Shown here in pieces: positions 22,330 to 33,736 of a stretch of DNA of 64,000 bases. Position 1 is the stretch's first letter. The number at the start of each line of letters is the position of its first letter. A model generated the notes under the pieces. That model had not been told where the DNA came from, did no database searches, and saw only the letters and a program-made list of their open reading frames with translations. The translations under genes were made by a program, and so were the position numbers. The DNA lies in contig OY725491.1 of the NCBI GenBank assembly GCA_963281255.1, positions 4,080,857 through 4,144,856 of the forward strand, written 5' to 3'. Source of the DNA: Aphrocallistes beatrix. Its lineage: Eukaryota; Porifera; Hexactinellida; Sceptrulophora; Aphrocallistidae.

Positions 22330-23659
22330 CAGGGTGTCAGATAATTATTTTCAAATTTTAATTTGATTATATGCGAAGAAGTAGATGATGCAGGCATATA
22401 TCAATCATTTTATGTGTTCATTTATGATAATATATTAATAATCAATTTTATAACCATCTCCATCTATTAAGAGACGGCATCTTTTAGGCATAGAAGACCA
22501 GTAAGGCTCTAGGAATACAGGATCGATATTGCTCCAAATGTCACTAAGCTCACTTTTAAGGGCCGAAATGTTCTTTGGACTGCGTTTGGACAGTTCGTAC
22601 TTGATCCAACCAAAGAGATTTTCTATTGGATTAACATCTGGACTTTGGCTTGGCCACTCTAACCTCCTATTAGGCATATTTTCGTTCATCCAAGCCTTTG
22701 TTGCCTTCGAGGTGTGCTTTGGATCGTTGTCCATAACCAAACCCACTCTTTATTGTGAAATACTTTTGCTTGTGCTAATAAATGAACCTCCAATATCTTT
22801 GTAAATAGGGACGAGTCAAGATTTTGAGTGAATATGCATAAAGGAAATGTTCCTACGGACGAAAATGCAGCCCAGATGTGTATTTTCTGTGTATGTTTGC
22901 AAGTGGGTTGCAGGCGAATTTGACCTTTTTTGGTTCACATTCTGACACGACCTCTTGATAGCCATATAGAAGCTTCATCAGCAAAAATTGAGTGTTCCCA
23001 TCTTCTTGACATCTTGCACTTAGCCCATTCTTCCCTATAAAGGCGATTCTTTTCGCTTAACATCGGAATTTTTACTGGATACGGCTTCGAGTACTCAAGG
23101 TTACGAAGACATCTGTGTACTGTATCTCGAGAGATAATCACTGGTGATTTTGATGTCAATGTTCGTATAGAGGTAGTAGGATCCAAGCTGATGGATTTCG
23201 CGACAAATTTCTTTATTTGAGGAATAAGTTTAGAGGGTCTACCTGCGCCTTTCTTGTGTTTAATCCCAACTCCTGATTTAATGCTAGAATTTACATTATA
23301 AACAGTCCTGGTAGACACCTACAAGTCGACTAATTTCTTCAATCGAGTGCTTTTTACCATCTAATAAGATTCGTATATGAATGCGCTTTGATAATTGAGA
23401 CATAATAGAACAAATTATCTAGAAAATAATTGTAAAAATATCAATAAATAAAAATCAATAAAAAAAGTCGCGTCATCATGATGACGTAACGATTTTCAAC
23501 CTAAAAATCAAATTGTCCACTTAAATGAATGATTTTAAATTTACTCAAAGCCTATTTAGGTTCATTTCCACCAGCAAAATACAGCTAGTCATAGTTGCTC
23601 TAGGTTCTGAAACCATGAATGATAAAACAATGTTTTGAAAATAATTATCTGACACCCTG
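22330..23659 (-). mobile_element. Tc1-like element, 1330 bp
   Basis: Perfect 26-bp inverted ends (starting cagggtgtcagataattatt) are flanked by TA (22328-22329 and 23660-23661). It encodes one decayed Tc1-type transposase on the minus strand. Confidence 0.9.
22435..23402 (-). pseudogene. Tc1-like transposase, broken
   Basis: The N-terminal helix-turn-helix and GAGRPSK linker are in 22935-23318. MLSEKNRLYREEWAKC and FADEASIW follow, with the first catalytic D. A TGA replaces the expected tryptophan after RGRVRM, and a further frame change precedes VMDNDPKHTSK (second D). SPDVNPIENLFGW, with the catalytic E, lies in 22435-22746. The order matches a full Tc1 protein, but at least one nonsense and one frameshift mutation disable it. 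Confidence 0.9.
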
Positions 23660-23699
23660 TACGTATATACATATATAGTACACATTAATCGAGTATTAA

Positions 23700-23960
23700 T
23701 AGTGAGGATTAGTGGGAGTTTTACGCGCAAGTGGGACATCTTTTGTGCTATCGAGATATATGTGGCGCTATTCAGACAATTTTTATGGAACCGGGAAATG
23801 CAACATGTTGGTGGAAGTTCTTTCGTGCTAGTGGGACATATCTGATCCTATCTTAAGTGCTAACATGACACATAAGATGCTAGGAGACATCTTAAGTGCT
23901 AAAGGGACAATACATGCTGGTTGACATCTTTGGTGCTGCTGGGATTATGTTTTCTAATAT
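23700..23960 (+). repeat. Minisatellite block M2
   Basis: A continuation of M1 after the inserted elements: gtgctagtgggacatatctg, aagatgctaggagacatctt and similar units, with gaaccgggaaatgcaacat as the longer unit. Confidence 0.65.
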
Positions 23961-24629
23961 TTATCTTATTTAGTAATACCCTTTTTTCTCCCCTTTTCCA
24001 TTTATTGCTTCCTAAAATTTTAATCTTTATGCGCCTTTTTTAATGCTGTTCTTTTATAAAACTTTCATGCAAATGTATTGATTAAATGTTTTGTTACTAA
24101 TTGTCTCTATTTCTAAGTTCTTTTCAATATTCCATCACCCAGTATTTTTGTTTGAATGTTATTGTTGACTATTTTTATTTTACTCTTTCTAAATAATATT
24201 TTGGTTTTTGCTGCGCTTGTTCATCTTTTACTATCACTTTGAGGGCTGTCACATATCGTAATATCGTTTTACCCTTCATGAATTTTCCCTCGCTAGCCAT
24301 TTCTTGAATTCATTTATTGTTCCAGTTTCAAATGCTGAAATATCTTCTTCTTCTCTAATTTCATTGGAACTTTTCAAAAATATAATCGACAACTAGGCGG
24401 AGGTGAACATTTAATTGAAGCATACAAAGAACTAGGAGATTTGGAGGAAAATAATACAAGTAGTATTAATGATGATGATGTTTCAAGTTAATTCTTTTCA
24501 ACTAAAAACTATCTTAGTAACATTCAAGTTGTGGTGTAAGAGTAAAGTTGATTTGTTGTTACATACTATATTAGGAAAATATCAATTAACAGGATTAATG
24601 CAACATACTTCAATCAGTATATATATATA
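23961..24629. other. Spacer with a short possible coding remnant
   Basis: Mostly AT-rich. Around 24376-24489 the plus strand reads NRQLGGGEHLIEAYKELGD before a stop, a protein-like composition that I cannot assign. Nothing else was recognised. Confidence 0.3.
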
Positions 24630-25010
24630 ACGAATTGATTGAAGAAACTGCCAGGCGCAGTAAGTTGTTTTTTGGCAAGTGGGGGTATTTTAGCTATGGC
24701 TCCACTAAGTTCTGAGCTCAGACGAAAATATCGACTCATATAAAATTATGACGTCATTGTCACCTTTTTTATGATTAGAAAATTCAGTTTTTCGAATATA
24801 TATCATCATTACGCATCAGAATTTTTAAAATTGACAAATTTGGTGATTTTTCATGCGATATCGATTATAACAGTAGGACCGACGTATTTTGTGATGTTAT
24901 CTCCCTTATAATTAATCAATGTGACCACAGGCGCTCAAAGGGCGCCTCCTGCGGACATAAAGTGTCCGCCAGCCGCGAAGCGCAAGCATGCGAAGCGCGC
25001 TTGTATATAT
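24630..25010 (-). mobile_element. Repeat X, copy X9
   Basis: A reverse-oriented, slightly shortened copy with a gcggacataaagtgtccgc hairpin. It is followed at right by the terminal motif aatcgagttttaatagtaac. The stretch 25050-25534 after it holds no recognised gene. Confidence 0.7.
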
Positions 25011-25534
25011 GAATAAACAAGCAAAAATCGAGTTTTAATAGTAACAATTAGAAAAAAAACTTGCTCGCAATCGCAAAATAGCAAAAATGAAATTTCGAAT
25101 TGGTGATAATGACAAAATTTGGTGTGATCCGACTATTTCGTATGAGAATTAATCTTGCTCGAGTTTTGGCACAAAATACTCCACAACGGTTACAACTCAA
25201 ATACAAATTGAAACATATAAGAGAAATATATAATGCAAAATTTCGAAAGATTAAAAATTAAAATAAGTGATATTGCTGAATTTTATCTCATAATTTGAAT
25301 TTTTCAATAGATTATATACAACGAGCCCAAGAAAACTTTCAGAAGAACAAAAAGATAGTACGTATATACTAATTTAAAAGATGGAACAGAAGCAGAACAA
25401 GTCATGTACATAAAGAGAACGCGAAATAAATGATATACGTACAGATAAAATAAAAATTTATCAACATTGAATTCTAAATGATAATCAAAATTTAAAAGAT
25501 CAAAAAGTTCTATTAGAACTTCCGGAAAATAAAA

Positions 25535-26160
25535 CATGCTAGTTGAACAACATAAGTTCTACTGGGAAGTCTTAAGAGCTACCGGGTCAACTTAAGTGCT
25601 ACCAGGACACATACGATGCTAGTGGGATATCTTAAGTTCTGCCGGGACATATCTGATGCTAACGGGATATCTTAAGTTCTGCCCGGACATATATGATGCT
25701 AGGGGGGTATCTTAAGTTCTACCGGGACATATAGGATACTAGCGGGATATCTTAAGTTCTACAGGGACATATATGATACTAGCGGAACATCTTTAGGGCT
25801 ATCTAGACACATAAATGCTAGCGGGACATCTTAACTAGTACCGGGACATCTTAATTGATACCGGGACAAATATGATGCTACTGGCACATCGTAAGTGCTA
25901 CCAGGACACATAAAGTGGTAGCAAGACACCTAAAGTGGTACCGGGGCATATATGGTGCTACTATTACATCTTAAGTTGTACCGGGACATATATGTTGCTA
26001 CTGGTACAACTTAAGTGCTTCCAGGATACATAATGTGCTACTGGGACATCTTAAGTGCTAATATGGTATATGAGGTGCTACTGGGACATCTTAAATGCAA
26101 GCGGGACATATAAGGCGATAGTGGGACATCTTAGGTGCTACTGGGACAAATATGATTCTA
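25535..26160 (+). repeat. Minisatellite block M3
   Basis: About thirty imperfect 20-22 bp units alternate between cttaagtgctaccgggacat and atgatgctactgggacat. It is the longest block of the family. Its right end and the left end of M4 join without loss if the element at 26165-28276 is removed with one copy of TAATTA. Confidence 0.8.
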
Positions 26161-26534
26161 ATTAAACCACAGCCTACGTAACTACAGCCTTTTCACGTTA
26201 TTTAACCATGGATTACTTCAAGCCTTAGTGCAAAATACAAACTGTATAGCATATCTCAATTGGCAGAAATTTATTGGAGTGTAATGAATATTAATACAAA
26301 AGAGGTGGAAAATTGTGATAGTTCTCTCTCATACTACAAACTAAGATGTATACGAATAGTACTTTATATTAATCATGATCCAATCTCGCGTTGTTATGTT
26401 GGATGTTTTCTTGCCTTGATCATACTTCTCCTCTACCTTTATCATACTTCCCCCGATTTGGTGCATTCTTGGTTTTCTCGTACAATTTCACTCAATTCTT
26501 GCCTCCTCTTTACCGTTATTTCGAGATACTGACC

Positions 26535-27600
26535 CTGTAACTTTTGTTAGAGTATTACCAGTGCTAATGAGCATATCGATTGGTGATCTCGGCTGACGGC
26601 CAAACTCCAACATGTGTGGAGGTATTTACTCGACGCGTTGCCCAGATTATTACCGGAGAAAGCAATCTCTTGCAAAAACGACGGCCAGGAACCCTTTTCT
26701 AGGTGGCGTTCGAGCATCAAGCAACGTATCACTTGTTTGACGAAGCCGATATGTTTTTCGGCCATCCCATCGGACTCCTGGTGTTATGGTGTGATGTGAC
26801 GTTAAGTCGAGGCACAGTTCGTGCATCGCTAACCGATCCACATTCTTTTCCTGATCTGTGAGCATAATATTTGGTCACGATAGAACCATCTTTCCATGAA
26901 TGCGTTAACGATGGATGTGGTGGTCTGATCTTTCAACAGGATTGCTTCGACGTAATGTGAAAAGAGATCAACTATGTGTATGAAGCAAGGCTGTAGCAAC
27001 CGGTATGGCTGGTACGGCCATGGCCGTACCACTTTTACGGCCCTTACATCTTAATGATTTTGTATTCAATAAGTGAACCTAAATACCTAATAGTCTGCTC
27101 TCATTTATATTATAGTTTCCTTGCTAAATTAGCTACTTGATATTTGTTACATTGCAACTGTAAACATGGCCGAGTCTATTCCTGATTTTACTACAGATGT
27201 TCAAGATATAATTTAGGTAATATGTTGGAATAATTACAACATTTGTCACTAATATTTACAAAAATGAACTATTGTTGCTTGACAAGAACTGCTGATATCG
27301 ATATTTAAGGTTCAAAATATTTGTTGCAGGCAAGCCCGCAAGACCCCATATGGTTGCTCGCTACGATCGGTCTGATCCACCAAGAATGGCCGTACCACTT
27401 TTCATGTGCTTGCTACGGCCCTGGTATGAAGAATCTGTAGCCGCCATTGCGCAGTGTCGTATTGAGCAGGTTAATAGTAAATTCACCCCCGTTATCTGTC
27501 TGGAAGATGTGAGATGCTCGCATACCTTCAGCTTTCTTTTAAGCGCTCTCACCACAATAAAATTGATAAATTCAGTCCTGGTCATCTGCGGTTCTAGGTC
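26535..27600 (-). pseudogene. Gypsy-type integrase remnant
   Basis: The minus strand reads IHIVDLFSHYVEAILLKDQT, then SIVNAFMERWFYR, and in shifted frames MAEKHIGFVKQVIRCLML and SWPSFLQEIAFSGNN. This is the order of a gypsy integrase core, in which the first aspartate lies in VDLFS and the glutamate region before AEKH. Frame changes have destroyed the second aspartate block. Upstream, one frame also reads QTDNGGEFTINLL, which does not fit the same order and may come from another retroelement. A hAT MITE splits the core. Confidence 0.7.
26986..27423. mobile_element. hAT MITE, 438 bp, 8-bp target duplication
   Basis: The 8-bp direct repeat gtatgaag lies on both sides (26978-26985 and 27424-27431). 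The ends caaggctgtagcaa and the reverse of cagggccgtagcaa are inverted repeats, and inner tggtacggcca motifs are also inverted. Without it the integrase reading continues across the join. No coding capacity. Confidence 0.85.
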
Positions 27601-28282
27601 TATCTAGCCCATCTTCTCTAAACTCCTCCATATCACCAGTTCCATGCTCTCTCAATACCCCGTCTTCTTCGCCGACTTGTTCGGCTGCTTCTTAAGGATG
27701 TGTGACAATTGGGAGTTTCAATAAATACTCAAATATGAAGGATAATTAAGATATTGATTGACTTTGCATTTTCCGAGACCAGACGTTTCCTGCAAACTTT
27801 CTTCACTGTACCATCACCCTGAGGAATATCGAAGTGAAGTAGTATATCTTCATCACAGAAATGTCTCGACAGATGAAGACTCTTGCCAATTTTCACGAAT
27901 CATCTCTATGAAGAAACCTTCGCCATTCATCTTGCATTTCCTTGGACCAATGATTCAACATTTTAAACACTGGAACGTAATCAGTGCCGTCGTAATTGGA
28001 GCAGCAGTTGGCTACACTACACCTACATATTTGGCATACTGCTAAGAAAAATGTACGTGTGGATGAATAAATTAGGAATTAGGAAGAAATTGTATGAAAT
28101 AATGTAAGTAATACAATATAAATTACTTACAACGATACTTATCCTATATCATACCATGCATTTTATCGTAGTCAAATGTATTTCAAACATTATGGTATGT
28201 TTACAAAATAGACTTGAAGCAATCCATGGTGAGGTAAAATTCGTATCGTGAAAATGCTATAGTTATGTAGGTTGTGTAATTA

Positions 28283-28680
28283 GACAATTTATGTGCAACC
28301 GGGAAATATAACATGTTAGTCGGACATCTTAAGTGCTATCGGGACATGTAAGACACTACTGGGACATCTTAAGTCTTAAGCTACCGGGACAGATATGATT
28401 CTAATGAGACAATTTATGTGCAATCTGAAAATATAATATGTTAGTGGGAGATCTCGCGTGACAGTGGGACATCATAAATGCTATTGGGACACGTAAGATG
28501 CTACTGGTACATCTTAAGTGCTACCGAGACATATATGGTGCTACTGGTACATCTTAAGTACTACCGGGATACATTAGGTGCTAAAGGGACATCTTAAGTG
28601 CTATCGGGACATATGTTATGCAAGCGGGACAACTTAGTGCTACCGGGACACATGTGATACTAGTGGGACATCTTAATTTG
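28283..28680 (+). repeat. Minisatellite block M4
   Basis: The same family as M3 (ctatcgggacatgtaagaca, ttagtgctaccgggacacat). Two copies of the longer unit gacaatttatgtgcaa mark a higher-order period. 28690-29446 after it holds no recognised gene. Confidence 0.75.
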
Positions 28681-29446
28681 ATGTGGGTTTAAAAAAAGCA
28701 CCAAAAGAACGAAAAACCTCTGTCCTTTATGGTAAATCAGCAATACTATCACAAGGTTGTAAGATATTGAAAATCCAGTGGTACTAACTTCATCGCATTA
28801 TGACATGGAACAAATCTTGAATTTTCAACCCTCTATCTAAACCAATTTTTGACTATTCTTCATTTGAAGACGATCAATTTTGAAATTTATAGTCCCAGGA
28901 TAAAGGGATTTAAATTTAAGGGTGGTGTTTCCTTCCAGAACTAACTTTAAAAGTATTCATTATTTTCTCCTGAATTTTTTTGTGGAAATAATTCTCGATG
29001 AGTTATCTGGAAAATATACTTTTCGGGGGCTCAAGAAGCAAGAATAAATTTTTTTTCTCAAATCACAGAATTTATAGAGGACATTCAAGGAAACTTTAAC
29101 CGTAGAATGCCCAGAGGGGACACTGTGTCCCCACTATAAGACAGCTTCATAAATCCCCTCAAACTATGTCAAAATGAATGAATTTACGGGCTTACAAGTT
29201 AAATTTGTTAATATAAGCTTTTATATATTCAAAATAATCATAAAGCAAAAAAAATTTTTTTAACAAAATGATGAGTTATCATCATGACGTCATTGTATTA
29301 AATTGATTCAGAAATATTTGTTAATTATTCAACAATTATCTATGGTAGAGGGATCGAAATCGACTCAAAATTGCAAAATAGTTAGAATAGCCATAGCCCT
29401 CTGTATATAAGACATGCCATCTAAATCTCAAAAATGGACCAGGGAT

Positions 29447-30237
29447 GCGGTCGAAGATGGTTGAACAAATACATGATCTGCCTAAAATCATTAACGACGC
29501 AGAATAGACCTTCGGAATGTATTACCTGCATATATAAATATGGTACAAAAGTACCCATATCCGTTGTTAAAATTTAGATCAGTCATCACATGATTGCGCA
29601 ATAGGTCATATTTTGAAAAATTTAGTGATTTTCAGGTCGTTTAATTAAGTGCACTTCTAAGTGGTTTTATTAATTTTTTTTCGTATAGAACTGGGCTGTG
29701 AACGGGTTAATATAATTTCCACTTCTAGATTCAATGATTAACGAGTTATTACTAGACAAATTATCAATTTAGTCACATTTACTTATTTGTCTAATAACTC
29801 GTTGACCATTGAATCTAAGCGTGGAAATTATATAATGACTTTATAGGAAGTAGTATATTGGCTATCAAATAAGATCAAATTTGAATTCATAGTTATTGCG
29901 GTTTTCAAGATATCACCTCAACTGAGCAAAATGCGTTTCCAAAGCAACGCTGGAATGTAGCAACATTCCATGAAAAATTTCAAACTGTTCTATACGAAAA
30001 AATAAAAATAAAACCACTTAGAGGTGCACTTAATTAAACGACCTGAAAATCACTAAATTTGTCCCAAATATGACCTATTGCGCAATCATTTGATGACTGA
30101 TCTAAATTTCAAAAACGGATATGTGCACTTTTGCACCATATTTATATGCAGGTAATACATTCCGAAGATCTATTCTGCGTCGTTAATTTTTTTAGGCAGA
30201 TCATCTATTTGGTCAACCAACTTAGACAGCATCCCCC
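29447..30237. mobile_element. Foldback element FB2
   Basis: Nearly palindromic across its length: gggatgcggtcgaagatggt at left, the inverse (caacttagacagcatcccc, diverged) at right, and gcgcaataggtcatatt / aatatgacctattgcgcaa in the arms. It is a diverged copy of FB1 at 5401-6373. Confidence 0.8.
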
Positions 30238-30430
30238 ATTTATTGCTGACTCTTCTGGCTCAGTAACTATCTTATCTGGAAGACAAAACTCCCCTCCTCC
30301 CTGAGGAAAGCGGCGAAAGATCAATTGAACGAATCGCGTATTGTGGAAACATTTCACACTCCATTTATTGCCTAACACCTGACACACGCGAACGGGAGTT
30401 TCCCTCTGTCTGGGATATGCAATGATTTCT
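30238..30430 (-). pseudogene. Protein-like remnant, unassigned
   Basis: The minus strand encodes VCQVLGNKWSVKCFHNTRF and QGGGEFCLPDKIV without a stop for about 60 codons. The residues look coding but I cannot name a family. It may belong to the retroelement pieces that follow. The stretch to 30862 could hold an LTR, but no direct repeat was found. Confidence 0.3.
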
Positions 30431-30862
30431 GCTGGATCCGGATAGGAAACTGATGTATTACGAGGGACGAATTGTTTCCACAGTCTATCACCTATCAGAC
30501 TACTTTACTATAGCTGCTTGTTTGGGACTTGACACAGCTGTTCCGTTTATGATCTTCATATACACTGAATCTAGTATCTGTATATGTTTTATCAATGGGC
30601 ATGGCGTATGACTTTGCATCGGAGCTGTTCAATTGTTATGTAACAAATATTTCATTAAATTTTATCCCTGTCATGCCTCGCATTTATTATTAGTTAGCTA
30701 CAACAGACCACCCAAGTCGTATATATTAGGCATTGAGTTACTATCTTATATTTACGTACAATTATGTTATTCAACTCATTGTAGTGTTTCACCTGATCAC
30801 ATTTAGATAATTATATTCGGATCTCACATAAATACTACAATCCAACATAAACAAAACTCTCA

Positions 30863-31024
30863 ATGGCTACTGGACCTGCACTTTTTCGCAGACCCGCCGA
30901 ACGCGAATTGGTTAGGGACATCGTAAAAGACGCTACGACGATTGAAGGTGCGTTGAAGACCCTGGAAGATAGCTTAGACCCACCTATTGACAGTATCAGA
31001 TGGTACAGGAACTCTATAGGTTAG
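30863..31024 (+). pseudogene. Gypsy-type Gag N-terminus, truncated
   Basis: Starts MATGPALFRRPAERELVRDI and includes LKTLEDSLDPPIDS, similar to the Gag segment at the window start. It stops after 53 codons (TAG at 31022-31024). It abuts an oppositely oriented Gag piece, so this junction is a rearrangement. Confidence 0.5.
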
Positions 31025-31059
31025 ATTGGGAGCCTGGATACCATATACTTCGTTATTGA

Positions 31060-31551
31060 GGTTACTGCGGGTTTCTTAGGGTTCTCGGCAAACATGGAGG
31101 AAATTCCTCAAGAGGTTCGGTGAGGGTTTGTCTCTGGTGTCGAATGTCCTTTTCCCCCACAGCCTTGTCACCGCTTCTCGGGACAATACTTCTACATGTG
31201 CGAACCTCCGCGGATAAAACATCCTTTAGCCGAATGTGACTGTTGCTTGGGCTGGCGACCCCATTGAGAGCTTCGAAATTGTGTACTAGAGGAAGCAACT
31301 GTATCATCCACAGGCATCTGGGCTTCTAATGTACTGTTAGTAGCAAGGATTGAAGGTGGTGGTTCGCTGCTGACATAGGTCAATACTGCTACCTTCTTTA
31401 TCTTTTCGAAATCTTTACTCCACATGTCCAGACGATAACCTCTTTCAGTGAGCTCTCGCTTGATAGTCTTGATCAAATCCCGACCCTGCTCTCCTTCGAT
31501 GTCTTTTGGTAGCTGAGAAGCGAAGATTGGTGCGACGAATTTCATATCCAC
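31060..31551 (-). pseudogene. Gypsy-type Gag C-terminal half with decayed zinc knuckles
   Basis: The 119-codon frame includes DLIKTIKRELTERGYRLDMW, then a serine-rich linker and CFIRGGSHM. After a stop the same frame continues KYC and, after another, CGGKGH. These are remnants of two CCHC knuckles with at least one cysteine lost to arginine. Gag zinc knuckles bind RNA. The two nonsense codons show the copy is dead. Confidence 0.55.
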
Positions 31552-31663
31552 TCCAGCATGGAAAGCCTTGCGACTTATTTCTAAAAAATATTCATCAATC
31601 TAATATAGACAGATAAATTTCTAGATCATGGTTTCAAATTTCTGGGTCACGGATTGAAAATTG

Positions 31664-31671
31664 TATAAATA
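31664..31671 (+). promoter_or_regulatory. TATA box of the small coiled-coil gene
   Basis: TATAAATA lies 54 bases before the ATG at 31725. The same octamer lies at similar distance before the genes starting at 35701 (minus) and 45298 (minus). Confidence 0.6.
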
Positions 31672-31724
31672 TCGTTAGTATAACACATCCACCCTCAAAC
31701 ACCACCTCACTTTTCACACTCTCA

Positions 31725-31961
31725 ATGTCACAAAGATCCATTCTCCTTCATGCATTACAAACTAGGGAATGGATGGCCATATTTGATGAGGTTCGTCTCA
31801 TGAGACAAGAGCTGGCCGAATTGAGGGATACGGACATTAAAGTCCGTATGGCGGATCTGGAGAGTCGAAAGGGATTTTTAATTAATTACATTAATTTATT
31901 AATTCTGTATAACGTTTCATTTAGTTTAATTATTCTTTTGTATGTATATTCAATAAAGTAA
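31725..31961 (+). CDS. Small coiled-coil protein with C-terminal membrane segment
   Basis: 78 residues. Residues about 15-50 (FDEVRLMRQELAELRD, KVRMADLESRK) form a heptad-like coiled coil. Residues about 51-78 are strongly hydrophobic (INLLILYNVSFSLIILLYVY), which would anchor the C-terminus in a membrane. Two relatives are present: 41324-41563, roughly 60% alike with the same architecture, and a copy at 60830 (minus) split by a Tc1 element. The gene is compact, with TATAAATA 54 bases upstream and AATAAA overlapping the stop near 31953. It lies beside an integrase fragment here and beside piggyBac-like transposases in the other two loci. Function is unknown. Confidence 0.6.
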   Translation: MSQRSILLHALQTREWMAIFDEVRLMRQELAELRDTDIKVRMADLESRKGFLINYINLLILYNVSFSLIILLYVYSIK

Positions 31962-32274
31962 TAACCCAGTTAACTCTTTGCTTAGCTTTATAAATGGTAC
32001 TTTTAGGATAGCGATCGGGAATTAAGTTTAAAGTACAAAATGAGCTATTTTGAAGAGCTCAGCGTATGAGCTTAGTCCTGCACAATGTCGCGGACATCTC
32101 TATCCATTTCCTATGGCAATGAAGCCTCAATAGTATGAAGCATAAAACTGAAGTGCTAATGTTTAATTACCCTCAAAGTTTGGAGTTCCCTCCTCTCTTC
32201 CTTATTTCTTCACACTGTTGCGTTCGGTCCTATTTATTTAATTAACATTGAATTATATTAAAATTTAGAAACTG

Positions 32275-33190
32275 AGGAGTGATGGAGATACAGAATGGAC
32301 AGCAAAATTACAACCAGCAGTTCTGTCAGCAAATACTCAGAAAAAACGATCTACAGGGCACACTCCATTCTATCGTATGTTCAGAAGAGATTATGATTTC
32401 TCTAACCTTCTTCTCAACTTGATTACCTCATCATCGAATAATGACGACCGTTCTGAGCCAAATGGATACGATTCTACTGATCCAGGATCGCCTCCAACTT
32501 GATACCCTTCCAATGACCATTGATGAAGCAGATCCCTATGAGCAGCCAAATAATGATGATGAGTGGATGAAAGAAATAGATGGAACTCGTGATACTGACA
32601 GAATGTTTGCTATCGACAACACCAAAAAGGAACAGAATATTTAAACACAGATTTTGACCGTAAACCAAAACGTAATAGGTGAGTAATTCTTATTTTTAGT
32701 GTCTGCTGGTTCTAATTACAGAAAGTAATGACAATGATGCTAACATCACCAGACCATATTTTCTCAAAGAAACTTTGCAATTCGCATCACTTCCTACACA
32801 TTAAAAATATTTTCTGTTGACGTAAATTCAATTCATCTCATGACTCAAAATCTTTTTTTCATTTGTAGAAAGGCGACTGGGGACACAGTGCAGTGTCCAC
32901 GATAACGCGGATGTCTCCTCCCAGCAATTTTCTACATATAAATGCTCCGCATTCTCTAGGTAGCTAAATTTAGGTCGGAATTCGAGGAAGGAGACCAAGT
33001 ACTTGTACTATCAAGAAATCCAAACATCTGCCCGGAACCAAAAATGCAAAGAAATATCTTGGACCACATTCAGTAGATAGAGTGACACCAAGCCATATTA
33101 TTGCACATAGACATTTCAACAGCAAAAAGACAACTAGGATGCCAATCCACCTTTCTCGAATATATTATAAACGCACTAATTCCACAGTAA
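32275..33190 (+). pseudogene. Integrase C-terminal region (gypsy/Ginger-like), split
   Basis: The first block (32281-32450) reads GDTEWTAKLQPAVLSANTQ and STGHTPFYRMFRRDYD, the end of an integrase core. In the next frame DEWMKEIDGTRDTDRMFAID follows to 32644. After an intron-like gap starting at a gtgagt near 32680, 32960-33185 reads FEEGDQVLVLSRNPN, then in a shifted frame VDRVTPSHIIAHRHF and MPIHLSRIYYKR, the C-terminal domain that follows integrase cores. An inverted partial copy lies at 58290-58860. Whether this is retroviral-type or a Ginger DNA-transposon integrase cannot be told. Confidence 0.65.
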
Positions 33191-33535
33191 GTTGAATAGC
33201 ACAGTTATTTTTAACTAAAATGCTATCAATTCCTACAAATTTGATAATTTTATTTTAGGATATGGAGACATCAGTAAACAAAGCAATACTCGAGCCATCC
33301 ATCAATTCTATCCGTGAGTAATATTAATTAATATCTGGTAGTATAATGACGTCGTCATGATCGAGTTTAAGACTTTTTCATGGTTTAGGACCAGAGAATA
33401 AATAGGTTTTGGAATAATGGCATTTCATCCTGATAATTCGTCATACATTAGATCCATATAGTACATTCGCGTGGGACTACGTCGGAATGGTTAAGTAGTA
33501 ATCGAACTAGAGACCAAACAAAAGAAGTATAGTTG

Positions 33536-33672
33536 CACTGTCACTGTCACGAAGTATCTCCCCGCCCGAACTAAATTATCTACTGGGGCCAACTTACTCC
33601 CCACAAGGGGGCAGGATCTACTTCAAGGGGGGGGGATACTTTACTTAGGTGCCAAATTACTTCGTGACAGCA
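33536..33672. mobile_element. Possible short MITE
   Basis: The ends cactgtcacgaagta and tacttcgtgacag are inverted. It includes a run of nine G. No clear target duplication. Confidence 0.35.
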
Positions 33673-33736
33673 CCTTCCTTCAATTCAATCCCGATTCGTC
33701 AATTCCAAATGTCATTTTAAATTGATATTGTAAGTA

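Larger units (their letters stand above)
26165..28276. mobile_element. Element with about 75-bp imperfect TIRs, TAATTA flanks
   Basis: The left end (cacagcctacgtaactacag through ccatggattacttcaagcc) is mirrored at the right end (reverse of ggcttgaagcaatccatgg-like sequence through cgtgaaaatgctatagtt). TAATTA occurs on both sides (26159-26164 and 28277-28282). It interrupts the minisatellite. The interior carries a gypsy integrase fragment and an open frame at 27758-28045 that I cannot assign. The superfamily is unknown. Confidence 0.65.

Noticed and set aside
25535-26160. CRISPR-like array
   Set aside because: The units are imperfect 20-22 bp tandem copies without unique spacers. It is a minisatellite in an animal genome.
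27500-27560. Copia integrase from the motif QTDNGGEF
   Set aside because: It is a single short motif in one frame only, without the expected upstream zinc-binding or downstream blocks. Noted in the gypsy entry as unexplained.
30560-30862. LTR before the Gag start at 30863
   Set aside because: No matching second LTR or terminal TG...CA pair was found in the window.
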